From contig NZ_MLHS01000018.1 in NCBI RefSeq assembly GCF_001999335.1, forward strand, positions 1 through 64,000: 64,000 nucleotides of DNA, given 5' to 3'. This document shows positions 29,211 to 38,364 of this stretch, in pieces. Under the pieces are notes generated by a model. It did no database searches. It was not told where the DNA came from and saw nothing but the letters and a program-made list of their open reading frames with translations. The stretch comes from Rodentibacter sp. Ppn85. GTDB taxonomy: Bacteria > Pseudomonadota > Gammaproteobacteria > Enterobacterales > Pasteurellaceae. Position 1 is the first letter of the stretch. Each line of letters begins with the position of its first letter. The translations under genes were made by a program, and so were the position numbers.

Positions 29211-29248
29211 TTGCAAAATAATCCATATTTTCAGCAAATCCCTCCTGA
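29211..29248 (+). promoter_or_regulatory. Paired AraC half-sites before araF, reversed
   Basis: On the plus strand TTGCAAAATAATCCATA (29211-29227) and CAGCAAATCCCTCCTGA (29232-29248) are direct repeats with starts 21 bases apart. Each differs by one base from the conserved TAGC box; the first keeps TCCATA and the second keeps CCTGA, as in E. coli I1 and I2. They point away from araF and lie upstream of the CRP site, centred roughly 70 and 90 bases from the proposed start. Confidence 0.6.
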
Positions 29249-29257
29249 CAAGTTGAG

Positions 29258-29296
29258 AAATTTCGTATAAATACCCCAACTTTTTATACGAAATTT
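29258..29296. repeat. Perfect 14-base inverted repeat upstream of araF
   Basis: AAATTTCGTATAAA (29258-29271) and TTTATACGAAATTT (29283-29296) are exact inverted copies around an 11-base centre. It has no T-tract on either side and lies between the AraC pair and the mfd terminator. It could be an operator for an unidentified regulator or a relic hairpin. Confidence 0.75.
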
Positions 29297-29352
29297 AACT
29301 TAATATTTTGATGTCACTTCATTTCATTCCACAAGAAAAAATGGAGTAAAAA

Positions 29353-29390
29353 CAAAAATAACGCACTATTTTTATAGTGCGTTATTTTTG
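29353..29390 (-). terminator. Strong terminator after mfd
   Basis: A perfect 16-base stem (29353-29368 with 29375-29390) around a six-base loop, with T-rich sequence after it on both strands. It ends the leftward mfd transcript 48 bases after the stop and insulates the ara region. Confidence 0.9.
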
Positions 29391-29437
29391 TAATGCTAAA
29401 TTATTAAAGGTAATACAATAATTTTCTGAATAGAATC

Positions 29438-32400
29438 TTACTCGATTAAAAATTTCACCAAATCCACCACAAACTCCAACCGTACTTTATTATCTGAAAG
29501 CTCCTTCATAAACTTAAATTTCGACGGGCCATCAAAACGATAGACAATCGGTTCTTTTTGAATAAGCCGAATAAATTTTTCCGGCGCAACTTGTGTTGTT
29601 GGTGAAAATTCAATAAAGCCCCCTTGTGTGCCGGCATCAATACGAAGCACTTTTAAAGGTTCGATCAATAAACGGAGTTCGGCAATTTGCAGTAAATTTT
29701 TCGTTGCCTCCGGTAACAAACCAAAACGGTCGATCAATTCGACTTTTAACTCGTCTAATTCTTGTCTTGTCTCGGCGGCGGCAATACGTTTGTAGAAGGA
29801 TAAACGCATATTCACATCGCCTAAATATTCATTCGGTAACAAAGCCGCGACTCTCAGTTCGATTTCAGCCTGTTGTCGGGTTAATTCTTCTAAAGACGGC
29901 TCACGTCCTTCTTTTAAAGCTTTCACTGCCGCATCGAGCAATTCCATATAAAGGGAAAAACCGATAGTTTCAATTTGTCCGCTTTGTTCGTTCCCCAGCA
30001 GCTCCCCCGCACCACGAATTTCTAAATCGTGGGTGGCAAGAATAAAACCGGCCCCAAGATTATCTAAACTTTCCAACGCTTCCAAACGGCGTTGTGCATC
30101 TTTTGTCATCATTTTCGCTGGAGGGGTCAGCAAATAGGCATAGGCTTGGTGATGAGAACGCCCTACCCGACCACGCAATTGGTGTAATTGCGCCAAACCA
30201 AAATGATCCGCTCGTTCGATGATAATAGTATTTGCCGTCGGAACATCAATCCCTGTTTCAATGATAGTTGAACAAACTAATACATTGTAACGTTGATGAT
30301 AAAAATCGCTCATTACCCGTTCCAGATCGCGCTCACGCATTTGTCCGTGTCCCACCACCACTCGAGCTTCCGGTACAAGTGCGGTCAATTTTTCTGCCGT
30401 ATTTTCAATGCTCGCCACATCATTATGTAAATAATATACCTGTCCACCACGCAGAATTTCACGCAAAATCGCTTCACGTACCACTAAGTCATCCTTTTGA
30501 CGAACAAAGGTTTTAATACTCAAGCGGCGAGCCGGCGGCGTGGAAATAATGGAGAGATCACGAATACCGTTCATTGCCATATTAAGAGTGCGTGGAATCG
30601 GGGTTGCGGTAAGTGTGAGAATATCGATATTCGCACGTAATTGTTTAATTTTTTCTTTTTGCCCCACGCCAAAACGGTGCTCTTCATCAATAATCAACAA
30701 ACCGAGATCATGAAATTTCACATCCGCTTGAATCAGTTTATGGGTGCCGATCAAAATATCCACTTTGCCTTCCGCAAGATTTTGTAGAATTTGTTTTTGT
30801 TCTTTCGCAGTTTTAAAACGCGATAACACTTCCACATTCACCGGTAAATTGGCAAAACGATCTTTAAAATTTTCATAATGTTGTTGTGCAAGCAATGTTG
30901 TCGGAACTAAAACAGCAACCTGTTTATGATTCATCACAGCCAAAAATGCCGCACGCATTGCCACTTCGGTTTTACCAAAGCCTACATCGCCACAGACTAA
31001 ACGATCCATCGCTTTTGGCTGACACATATCTGAAATAACGGCGTTAATCGCCATTTCTTGATCATGGGTCTCTTCAAAAGGGAAAGTCGCTGCAAATTGT
31101 TGAAATTCTTCACGATCATATTTAAAGGCAAAGCCTTTTGTCGCCTCACGCTGTGCATAAACATCCAACAGATCCGCTGCCACATCACGAATTTTTTCTG
31201 CGGCTTTTTGACGTGATTTCGCCCAAGCCTCATTACCCAGTTTATGTAACGGCGCACTTTCATCGGAACCGCCTACATAGCGACTAATCAAATGTAACGA
31301 GGTTACCGGCACATAAAGCTTAGATTCATTGGCATAATTCAGGAGTAAATATTCTGCTTTAATGCCTCCAGCATCAAGTGTTACCAAGCCGCCATAACGC
31401 CCTACCCCATGCTCCAAATGTACCACCGGTTGCCCGATTTTAAGTTCGGCCAAATTACGCACAAGCGTATCCGGATTAATGGTTTTCCGCTTATCACGTC
31501 GGCGCTGTTGAACCCTTTCGCCCAGTAAATTGGCTTCACCAATAATGGCTAGCGGTGAGGATTGCTCAATAATAAAGCCTTGCTCAAAGGAGCTGACCGA
31601 TAGACTAAATTTTTCTTGCTCTGCCTGTGTGAGGGACTGAATTTGTTTAGGTTTAATTTTTAACGGTTGAAGCAAATCAAGTAGCGTTTCCCTGCGCCCT
31701 TCCGTTTCGACTGAAAATAATAGGTTTCCATTGAAATGTTCAATAAATTGACGAAGCTGGCCTAGGGGTTCTTTTTGTTGTGATTGAATAGTGATCGCCG
31801 GCAATGAGGCTACCGGTAAATTTTTCTGACGTACCGATGAGCGTACCTTTTCATTTTTAAGTGTAATACGCGGATAGGCTTTCAGGTGGTGATTCACTTC
31901 ATCAATATTTAACCATAAACGTTCCGGTGGTAATAACGGGCGCATCGGATCCGCTTTACGTTGCTCATAACGCTGCTTTGCATCTTGATAAAAACGCACG
32001 CCTTGTGCTTGATTGGTTTCCATCTCGACAAATAACGTTTGTTCAGGCAAATAATCAAATAACGTCGCCATTTCTGCAAAAAATAACGGCTGCCAATATT
32101 CAATTCCGGAAATCAATGTTCCCTTACTAATTTGTTGATAAATGTGTTCCGGATCCCGCCGAATTTCCCCAAAAGTTTCTCTAAATTGAGTACGGAAAAA
32201 TTCAATACCTTTGTCATCAGTAGGAAATTCGTGTGCAGGCAGAAGATCAATGAATTGAATTTCATCTAGCGTGCGTTGCGTATCCACATCAAAAGTGCGG
32301 ATAGAATCAATTTCATCATCAAAAAAATCTAATCGAAAAGGTACCGCACTTCCCATCGGAAAAAGATCAAGTAATGAACCCCGCACGACATATTCACCAT

Positions 32401-32878
32401 GCTCCAACACTTGCTCTACGGCACGATAACCGGCTGATTCCAGTTGTAAACGCATTTGCTCAATAACAACGCGATCGCCTTTTTTAATCAATAAAACATT
32501 ATGTTGTAAATACCGGGGCGGGCAAAGGCGCTGCATTAAGGTCGCAATCGGCAACAAAAAAATGCCTTTTTTTGCATTTTGGAGATGAAAAAGCGCGCTT
32601 AGACGGGAAGAAATAATATCTTGATGAGGCGAAAAAGTATCATAAGGCAGCGTTTCCCAATCAGGAAACAATCTCACTTCTTGTTCGCTTAATTCCGATA
32701 AAATACCGGATAAACGAACCGCACTTCTGGTATCGGGTGTCACTACGACGGTTAAATGTTGGTGTTGTTCGGCAATCTCGCTAATCGCAAGGGCATCGGC
32801 ACCTTGCAAGACATTACCTAAAATTTTATGATCGTTTGGGTTGGAAGGAATATCGAGTTGGAAAAAAGCGGTTTTCAT
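29438..32878 (-). CDS. mfd: Transcription-repair coupling factor Mfd
   Basis: This 1,146-residue ATP-dependent DNA translocase removes stalled RNA polymerase and recruits UvrA. Domains are in order: UvrB-like N-terminal region (FPDWETLPYDTFSPHQDIIS near 80), RNA-polymerase-interaction domain (VHLEHGVGRYGGLVTLD near 480), translocase with Walker A GDVGFGKTEVAMRAAF and the DEEH box IIDEEHRFGV, TRG motif (RGRVGRSHHQAYAYLLTP) and a C-terminal UvrA-binding domain. The length equals E. coli Mfd (1,148). Confidence 0.97.
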   Translation of the reverse strand: MKTAFFQLDIPSNPNDHKILGNVLQGADALAISEIAEQHQHLTVVVTPDTRSAVRLSGILSELSEQEVRLFPDWETLPYDTFSPHQDIISSRLSALFHLQNAKKGIFLLPIATLMQRLCPPRYLQHNVLLIKKGDRVVIEQMRLQLESAGYRAVEQVLEHGEYVVRGSLLDLFPMGSAVPFRLDFFDDEIDSIRTFDVDTQRTLDEIQFIDLLPAHEFPTDDKGIEFFRTQFRETFGEIRRDPEHIYQQISKGTLISGIEYWQPLFFAEMATLFDYLPEQTLFVEMETNQAQGVRFYQDAKQRYEQRKADPMRPLLPPERLWLNIDEVNHHLKAYPRITLKNEKVRSSVRQKNLPVASLPAITIQSQQKEPLGQLRQFIEHFNGNLLFSVETEGRRETLLDLLQPLKIKPKQIQSLTQAEQEKFSLSVSSFEQGFIIEQSSPLAIIGEANLLGERVQQRRRDKRKTINPDTLVRNLAELKIGQPVVHLEHGVGRYGGLVTLDAGGIKAEYLLLNYANESKLYVPVTSLHLISRYVGGSDESAPLHKLGNEAWAKSRQKAAEKIRDVAADLLDVYAQREATKGFAFKYDREEFQQFAATFPFEETHDQEMAINAVISDMCQPKAMDRLVCGDVGFGKTEVAMRAAFLAVMNHKQVAVLVPTTLLAQQHYENFKDRFANLPVNVEVLSRFKTAKEQKQILQNLAEGKVDILIGTHKLIQADVKFHDLGLLIIDEEHRFGVGQKEKIKQLRANIDILTLTATPIPRTLNMAMNGIRDLSIISTPPARRLSIKTFVRQKDDLVVREAILREILRGGQVYYLHNDVASIENTAEKLTALVPEARVVVGHGQMRERDLERVMSDFYHQRYNVLVCSTIIETGIDVPTANTIIIERADHFGLAQLHQLRGRVGRSHHQAYAYLLTPPAKMMTKDAQRRLEALESLDNLGAGFILATHDLEIRGAGELLGNEQSGQIETIGFSLYMELLDAAVKALKEGREPSLEELTRQQAEIELRVAALLPNEYLGDVNMRLSFYKRIAAAETRQELDELKVELIDRFGLLPEATKNLLQIAELRLLIEPLKVLRIDAGTQGGFIEFSPTTQVAPEKFIRLIQKEPIVYRFDGPSKFKFMKELSDNKVRLEFVVDLVKFLIE

Positions 32879-32968
32879 GAATAATGCGCCAATCTCTTAT
32901 AAAAATTGATGCATAGTTTACTGAATTAAAAAAGGGGATTCAAGCCAAAATATGTATAAAAAAACAGG

Positions 32969-33145
32969 TTATTTTTTAAAAAGAGAATCTTCTTTACATA
33001 AGTTTCCGTTTTCATCTTCGCGCATTTTTGGTACGCCACAGCAGCTCGGGGAATCAAGATCGTAGGTTTTTAGAAAATTATCATACTTTTCCAAAGCCCG
33101 TTTAAACCAGCCTTTTGGTTTCTCTGTTTTTTCTGTTGTCGTCAT
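32969..33145 (-). CDS. Small DUF5363-like protein
   Basis: This 58-residue gene is read directly from the sequence: MTTTEKTEKPKGWFKRALEK, then YDNFLKTYDLD, PSCCGVPKM and a Lys-rich end. The WFKRALEKYD core and paired cysteines resemble the short DUF5363 family of gamma-proteobacteria, whose function is unknown. Its ATG overlaps the tmcA stop (ATGA), so it is probably translated by coupling to tmcA. It ends 90 bases before mfd begins. Confidence 0.8.
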   Translation of the reverse strand: MTTTEKTEKPKGWFKRALEKYDNFLKTYDLDSPSCCGVPKMREDENGNLCKEDSLFKK

Positions 33146-34995
33146 AAAAGTTCCTCTAAATATTGTTTAATTTCCAAACGAAAACATTCTACGCTTTTTT
33201 TCCGGTTAAAGGGAAACTGTTTTTCCGTTAAATAGTTTGAAAGTTGTGGAAAATTGCGTTTATTCTGCGCCCTTAACAAACGTTGAATGGCGGGTATTGA
33301 GGAAAATAAAGAGCGGTTGAAATACGCAAAATTTTTTAAGCTTTGCCAATCGTCCTCATTAAGCGCCCAATCAATTTTCCCGCTCATTATTTTTTTAGCT
33401 AAGGGATGAATAGATAACCCCATATTACGTTGAAATTGTTGCCGTGCAATTTTCGTCAAAGCACTTCCCTTTTCCGACAAGCCTTTCAAAGCAATAGCCG
33501 AATAACAACCGCTACTAGCTTCTTGATGCTCCCCTAAATGGACTAACGCAAAACCGCATTTTTGCCAGAAATACGCTAATTCTTCCGTATAACCGAAACT
33601 CACGGAAAGAAAATCAACCTCGGCATTATCCATCGCTTTTATCAAGCTTTGCCCGATACCTTTTTGTCGCCAATGAGGTTGTACGGCAATGCGGGAAATT
33701 CGTAAAGATTTCAAACCACAGGCTTCGGGAAAATTGCCGTGAAAACATAAAGATTGCGGCACAAGGTTTCCTTTCGGACGGCGTATTCCTTGTCGGATTT
33801 GCTCAATGAGATTTTCATCATTCATTCCGCCTTCCTTCAATGCCCAAATGGCACCAATAAGGTATCGTTGATAACTCGCTAAATAAAAACTTTGCCCTTC
33901 GCCGTCAAACAAACGGCGTAAATCAGTGGGCGAAGTACGATAATGCGCCAAGGTCATCAAGCCGTAAAAAGGTTCAGGCGAGCGAGTTAACCGAGACTGT
34001 GCAATTTCATGAATCTGAATATTACCTTGCGGGTTATACTCAAGTTGCGCAACTTGATTCTCCGCATCCAACAACAAAAGATCCTCAATAAAATGTTCAA
34101 TGGCATCATTTTGTTGCCAACGCAAGGGATGATAGAGTTCAAATTGTTGAAAAGTGCGGTGGATTTTTTGTTTAAATTTTAATTCAAAACCACGCCCGGT
34201 TCCCTCATAACTATGAATGGTTGTACTAAAAACAATATGGTGGAAATATTGGGAAAACTGTTGTAACAAAGACAAAGGAATCATCGCCGCCTCATCAACC
34301 AAAAGCCAAGCATTTTCGGCAAATGCCGCATCTTGCCGTAATCGGTGGGTTAATTCATCCGGTGCAATAAATTCAATGGTTCCTTTCGCAAAATCATATA
34401 ATGAATTGACCGCACTTTTGTTAGGCGCGGTGAGATAAATCGGGGTATCAATGTGATTAACCAGCAGCCCTAATAATGCTGATTTTCCCCGCCCTCGTTT
34501 TGCTGTCAAAAAATACAGATCACATTGCTGTTGCAAGATTTGTTCAAGGATTTGTTGCTGCTCCACTGTCGCCAGTTTGTGTTTTTCCTCATGATAGAAA
34601 ACTGACGGAAAACTGACCGCACTTGCTTTTCTCAAAATAGGAAAATAGTAGCGTTCCGCACATTGTTTGAAATGATGAATAAAATTTGGTGTGCTGATGG
34701 CAGAAGTACCGCCATTCCAACGAAGGCTATCAAAATCAGCGTGTTTTTCTAAATTTTCCCAGTCCGAAAACAACAAACACAAGGTTCCTCCCATTTTCAA
34801 GGTGCCGGCAGCAATAGCCAGGGCTTCTAGATGAATGCCGTTTCTTGCATCGAATAAAATGTGTTCAAATTCTTGACCCAGTAAATTTACCGCTTTAGAA
34901 AAGGGCACGCCCTGCTCCCCAACAATTAAAACTTGTGGGGGTAAAGACTCGGGTAATATATCAGAAATAAGTACTTGGCATTGGCGATTTGGCAT
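33142..34995 (-). CDS. tmcA: tRNA(Met) cytidine acetyltransferase TmcA
   Basis: This 617-residue enzyme forms N4-acetylcytidine at the wobble position of elongator tRNA-Met using acetyl-CoA and ATP. The helicase-like domain has Walker A AKRGRGKSALLGLL near 163-176 and Walker B WLLVDEAAMIP. The GNAT domain follows with ISRIAVQPHWRQKGIGQSL near 430. It is somewhat shorter than E. coli TmcA (671). It is divergent from manX. Confidence 0.95.
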   Translation of the reverse strand: MPNRQCQVLISDILPESLPPQVLIVGEQGVPFSKAVNLLGQEFEHILFDARNGIHLEALAIAAGTLKMGGTLCLLFSDWENLEKHADFDSLRWNGGTSAISTPNFIHHFKQCAERYYFPILRKASAVSFPSVFYHEEKHKLATVEQQQILEQILQQQCDLYFLTAKRGRGKSALLGLLVNHIDTPIYLTAPNKSAVNSLYDFAKGTIEFIAPDELTHRLRQDAAFAENAWLLVDEAAMIPLSLLQQFSQYFHHIVFSTTIHSYEGTGRGFELKFKQKIHRTFQQFELYHPLRWQQNDAIEHFIEDLLLLDAENQVAQLEYNPQGNIQIHEIAQSRLTRSPEPFYGLMTLAHYRTSPTDLRRLFDGEGQSFYLASYQRYLIGAIWALKEGGMNDENLIEQIRQGIRRPKGNLVPQSLCFHGNFPEACGLKSLRISRIAVQPHWRQKGIGQSLIKAMDNAEVDFLSVSFGYTEELAYFWQKCGFALVHLGEHQEASSGCYSAIALKGLSEKGSALTKIARQQFQRNMGLSIHPLAKKIMSGKIDWALNEDDWQSLKNFAYFNRSLFSSIPAIQRLLRAQNKRNFPQLSNYLTEKQFPFNRKKSVECFRLEIKQYLEELL

Positions 34996-35131
34996 AAGGA
35001 ATCCTTATCATCATTTCGGTGCATTTTAGCGAAATTTTGATGTTCTACAAAACATGATAAATTTTGACCGCACTTTCCTATCAAAAGCCCTCCATTATTC
35101 GCTGTCGATTTTGCCATCATTATGAATAAAT

Positions 35132-35147
35132 TTTGATCTAGCTCACA
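35132..35147. promoter_or_regulatory. CRP site upstream of manXYZ
   Basis: TTTGA-TCTAGC-TCACA matches the CRP consensus with one mismatch. It is centred about 73 bases before the start predicted from the promoter at 35178-35206. Confidence 0.6.
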
Positions 35148-35177
35148 GTTTTTGTTCTAAATCCTTTCATAGCAATA

Positions 35178-35206
35178 TTGAGTTGCACAATCGTTTACAT
35201 TATGCT
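35178..35206 (+). promoter_or_regulatory. Candidate manXYZ promoter
   Basis: TTGAGT, a 17-base spacer and TATGCT lie 33 bases before the manX ATG, with a likely start near 35213. TAGGAG follows before the ATG as the ribosome site. Confidence 0.5.
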
Positions 35207-35238
35207 TGCAAAGTTTTTTATAACGTTAGGAGTATTCA

Positions 35239-36225
35239 ATGATTCAAGTAATCGTTGCAGCTCACGGTAAACTTGCCGCAGAGTTGGTGAACTCTTCTGA
35301 AATGATATTTGGCGAAGTGGAAGGACTCCACGGCGTTACATTCGTTCCGGGAGAAGGACAGGACACCTTGGTGGAAAAATATGAAGCTATTATTGCTGCA
35401 TGTGATCCCGCCGATTCGGTGTTGTTTTTGGTGGATTTATTCGGTGGCAGCCCTTATAACGCGGCAGCTCGTGTGGCGGCAAAACGCCCGCAAGATGATA
35501 TTGTTACCGGCGTAAGTTTACCTATGTTGTTGGAAGTATTGGATGCGAAAGACGATGCGAAATCAGCAGAAGATCTCGCTGCCACAGCAAAAGAAGTAGG
35601 AGTGATGGCGGTGAAAAGCTATCGTAAACCTGATGAAACGGCTTCCTTTACCCAAGCGGAAGAGGCAACGGTAAAATCATCGGAAGAACAGGAAACGGAG
35701 AAAGACAATATACAATATGATCCAAATGGTCGTATGAGTGTCAATTTATTGCGTATCGATGACCGTTTAATTCATGGTCAGGTAGCGACCTCTTGGGCAA
35801 AAGCGGTGAAATGTGAAGCCATTTTTGCGATCAGTGATGAAGTGGCAAATGACGAACTTCGCAAAGAATTGTTACTTCAAATTGCGCCTCCGCATTTGAA
35901 AGCCTATGTTATTTCTGTGGATAAAGCGATTAAGGTGTATAACAATCCCAAATATGCCAGCCGTCATATTTTAATGCTGGTAACAAAACCGGAAGATGCG
36001 GTGCGTTTAATTGAAGGCGGATTACGTATTGATACCATCAATGTTGGCGGAATGACGCACAAAGAAGGCAATAAACAACTTTCCGATGCAGTCACCGTCA
36101 ACCCGTCTAATGTGGAAGCATTCAAAAAATTACTCGATATGGGTGTAAAACTCTCACTTCAGAAAGTGGCGGCGAATAAACCGGTTGAGCTTACCCGTGA
36201 AAAATTAGATTCAATTAAATTTTAG
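35239..36225 (+). CDS. manX: Mannose PTS EIIAB subunit
   Basis: This 328-residue cytoplasmic subunit of the mannose-family PTS carries phosphate from HPr to sugar. The IIA domain has its phospho-His at H9 in VAAHGKLAAEL, with LVDLFGGSPYNAA near 70. A Glu/Thr/Ser-rich linker (about 130-165) joins the IIB domain, whose phospho-His is H179 in RIDDRLIHGQVATSW. It is first in manXYZ. It depends on HPr, whose gene ptsH is at 61.7-62 kb. Confidence 0.96.
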   Translation: MIQVIVAAHGKLAAELVNSSEMIFGEVEGLHGVTFVPGEGQDTLVEKYEAIIAACDPADSVLFLVDLFGGSPYNAAARVAAKRPQDDIVTGVSLPMLLEVLDAKDDAKSAEDLAATAKEVGVMAVKSYRKPDETASFTQAEEATVKSSEEQETEKDNIQYDPNGRMSVNLLRIDDRLIHGQVATSWAKAVKCEAIFAISDEVANDELRKELLLQIAPPHLKAYVISVDKAIKVYNNPKYASRHILMLVTKPEDAVRLIEGGLRIDTINVGGMTHKEGNKQLSDAVTVNPSNVEAFKKLLDMGVKLSLQKVAANKPVELTREKLDSIKF

Positions 36226-36236
36226 GAGAGCCTTTT

Positions 36237-37031
36237 ATGTCAACAATGGAACTCATTTTAGTCGTACTGGTTGCGGCAATCTGCGGTATGGGAAGTGTGT
36301 TAGACGAACGTCAAACCCACCGCCCGCTTTTTGCTTGTACCATGATAGGTCTAGTCTTAGGCGATCTTGAAACCGGTATCATTCTTGGCGGTACCTTAGA
36401 AATGATCGCCTTAGGTTGGATGAACGTAGGTGCGGCAATGGCACCGGATGCGGCACTGGCGAGTGTCATTTCTGCAATCTTGGTTATCAAAGGCGGACAA
36501 TCGGTCGGTACGGCAATAGCCATTGCGGTGCCGGTTGCCGCAGCGGGCCAAGTATTAACAATCTTCGTTCGTACTTTAACTATTTTCTTACAACACAGAG
36601 CTGATAAATTTGCAGAACAAGCCAATTTCCGAGGTATTGAGCTTTGCCACTTTGCCGGTCTTTCTTTACAAGCCTTACGTGTGGCGGTTCCCGCATTAGC
36701 CGTTGGTTTAGTAGCAAACACTGATAGTGTAACCGAAGCATTAAATGCGATTCCTGAAGTTATTACCCATGGTTTACAAATCGCCGGCGGTTTCATTGTA
36801 GTTGTGGGCTATGCGATGGTTATCAATATGATGCGTGCGGGTGCATTAATGCCATTTTTCTTCCTTGGCTTCGTGATCGCCTCATTCACTAACTATAACT
36901 TAGTGGGTTTAGGCATTTTAGGTACCTGTTTGGCAATGCTTTATATCCAATTAAATCCACGCTTTAACCAAGCTGCAATGCCGGTAGAGACAAAAAGAAA
37001 ATTAGCCGATAACGAATTAGAAGGTCTATAA
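36237..37031 (+). CDS. manY: Mannose PTS EIIC subunit
   Basis: This 264-residue membrane subunit of the mannose transporter has about eight hydrophobic segments. Family stretches are GMGSVLDERQTHRPLFACT and LGGTLEMIALGWMNVGAAMAPDAAL-like text near residues 50-75. It lies 11 bases after manX with AGGAG before the ATG. Confidence 0.96.
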   Translation: MSTMELILVVLVAAICGMGSVLDERQTHRPLFACTMIGLVLGDLETGIILGGTLEMIALGWMNVGAAMAPDAALASVISAILVIKGGQSVGTAIAIAVPVAAAGQVLTIFVRTLTIFLQHRADKFAEQANFRGIELCHFAGLSLQALRVAVPALAVGLVANTDSVTEALNAIPEVITHGLQIAGGFIVVVGYAMVINMMRAGALMPFFFLGFVIASFTNYNLVGLGILGTCLAMLYIQLNPRFNQAAMPVETKRKLADNELEGL

Positions 37032-37041
37032 GGAGCGCATT

Positions 37042-37875
37042 ATGTCAGATCAAAAAGTGACACTTACTAAAGGTGATATTTTAAAAACCTACTTTCGTTC
37101 AACGTTCCTTTTAGGTTCATTCAACTTCGAACGTATGCAATCAATGGGGTTTTGTGTTTCGATGATCCCAACCATCAAGCGTTTATACAGTAAAAAAGAA
37201 GATCAAGCGGCCGCATTAAAACGCCACCTTGAATTCTTTAACACCCATCCGTGGGTGAGCTCCGCCATTACGGGAGTTACTGCTGCGATGGAACAGGAAC
37301 GTGCAAACGGTGCAAAAGATGTGGACGATGCGGCAATCAGTGGGGTGAAAGTGGGCTTAATGGGGCCGCTTGCTGGTGTGGGTGATCCCATTTTTTGGGG
37401 AACATTGCGTCCCGTTTTAGCCGCACTGGGGGCCGGTATTGCTTTAACCGGTAGTCCCTTAGGCCCATTATTATTCTTTATTTTAATTAACATCGTTCGT
37501 GTAGTAACACGTTGGTATGGTTTCAAGTATGGTTATGAAAAAGGAACGGAAATCGTCTCCGATATGGGCGGTGGTCGTTTACAAAAAATTACGCAAGGAG
37601 CCTCCATTCTCGGTCTCTTTGTCATGGGCTCGTTGGTCTCTAAATGGACCACTATCAACGTACCGTTAGAATTAAACCGTTATAATAACCCACTGGGTGA
37701 AGAAGTGGTCGTGACTCTTCAAGGCGTATTAAACGATCTTCTCCCCGGTTTACTCGCGTTATTACTCACGTTCTTATGTATGTATTTATTACGTAAAAAA
37801 GTCAATGCGATGATTATTATCTTTGCCTTATTCGGAATCGGGATTTTGGGTTACTGGGCCGGTGTTCTCGCTTAG
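37042..37875 (+). CDS. manZ: Mannose PTS EIID subunit
   Basis: This 277-residue EIID subunit pairs with ManY to form the transmembrane channel. The N-terminal cytosolic part has SFNFERMQSMGFCVSMIP, and GVKVGLMGPLAGVGDPIFWG (about 112-131) is the family hallmark. The C-terminus is hydrophobic. It starts ten bases after manY with AAGGAGCG as ribosome site. Confidence 0.96.
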   Translation: MSDQKVTLTKGDILKTYFRSTFLLGSFNFERMQSMGFCVSMIPTIKRLYSKKEDQAAALKRHLEFFNTHPWVSSAITGVTAAMEQERANGAKDVDDAAISGVKVGLMGPLAGVGDPIFWGTLRPVLAALGAGIALTGSPLGPLLFFILINIVRVVTRWYGFKYGYEKGTEIVSDMGGGRLQKITQGASILGLFVMGSLVSKWTTINVPLELNRYNNPLGEEVVVTLQGVLNDLLPGLLALLLTFLCMYLLRKKVNAMIIIFALFGIGILGYWAGVLA

Positions 37876-37898
37876 AGAATACTTGAAATATTTAACCG

Positions 37899-37928
37899 TA
37901 AGGGCGTATGATAACGCCCTTATTTTTT
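37899..37928 (+). terminator. Rho-independent terminator of manXYZ
   Basis: TAAGGGCGT and ACGCCCTTA pair over a six-base loop, followed by TTTTTT. It ends one base before the AGGA ribosome site of the next small gene, so that gene depends on readthrough or a weak internal promoter. Confidence 0.88.
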
Positions 37929-37937
37929 AGGAAAAAA

Positions 37938-38324
37938 ATGATGAAACTCAAAGAATTAATACAAGCGCCGCCCAGTGAAACTTATATCAAAAACAGTTCC
38001 CGCTTGGTTTCTGCTCTATTTATTATCGGCGGATTACTTTATTATCCGACAAACGGCTATGGCACGGTAATATCCTTAGCTCTGGCATTATTCGTACTAT
38101 TCGGGCAAAAAATGCTGCTTACTCAAGCAAATAAAGATTTTGCCGATATGTATCAAGCAAAACAATTTTTTGAACAAACGCAAAATGCCGATTATTTACA
38201 CTTTATTATGGCGCGTTCCGAGCAAATGCTAAAAGATAATAAAGTGCTGTCTGATAAGGCGAAACATGAAATTCACCTGTTGCGAAAATTCTCGGAAGAC
38301 AAATTGAATAATAAAAACCCTTAA
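37938..38324 (+). CDS. Small two-helix membrane protein, unknown
   Basis: This 128-residue protein is not one I recognise. Two hydrophobic segments lie near 24-39 and 44-60, followed by a charged helical tail (ANKDFADMYQAKQFFEQTQN). It is not the ManO/YobD protein that follows manZ in E. coli. I start at 37938 because AGGA lies six bases upstream; the longer ORF from 37908 begins inside the manZ terminator. Position suggests a role linked to ManXYZ, but that is only inference. Confidence 0.7.
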   Translation: MMKLKELIQAPPSETYIKNSSRLVSALFIIGGLLYYPTNGYGTVISLALALFVLFGQKMLLTQANKDFADMYQAKQFFEQTQNADYLHFIMARSEQMLKDNKVLSDKAKHEIHLLRKFSEDKLNNKNP

Positions 38325-38330
38325 AAAAAC

Positions 38331-38363
38331 GACCGCACTTTCGCTTTAAAGTGCGGTCTTTTT
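38331..38363. terminator. Paired uptake-sequence terminator
   Basis: GACCGCACTTT (38331-38341) and AAAGTGCGGTC (38348-38358) are inverted uptake signals around a six-base loop, followed by TTTTTG and preceded by AAAAAAA. It serves the plus gene before it and the convergent arcB. Confidence 0.88.
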
Positions 38364-38364
38364 G

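Noticed and set aside
36311-36796. 161-residue frame antisense to manY
   Set aside because: It lies wholly within manY, with no ribosome site and no recognisable family.
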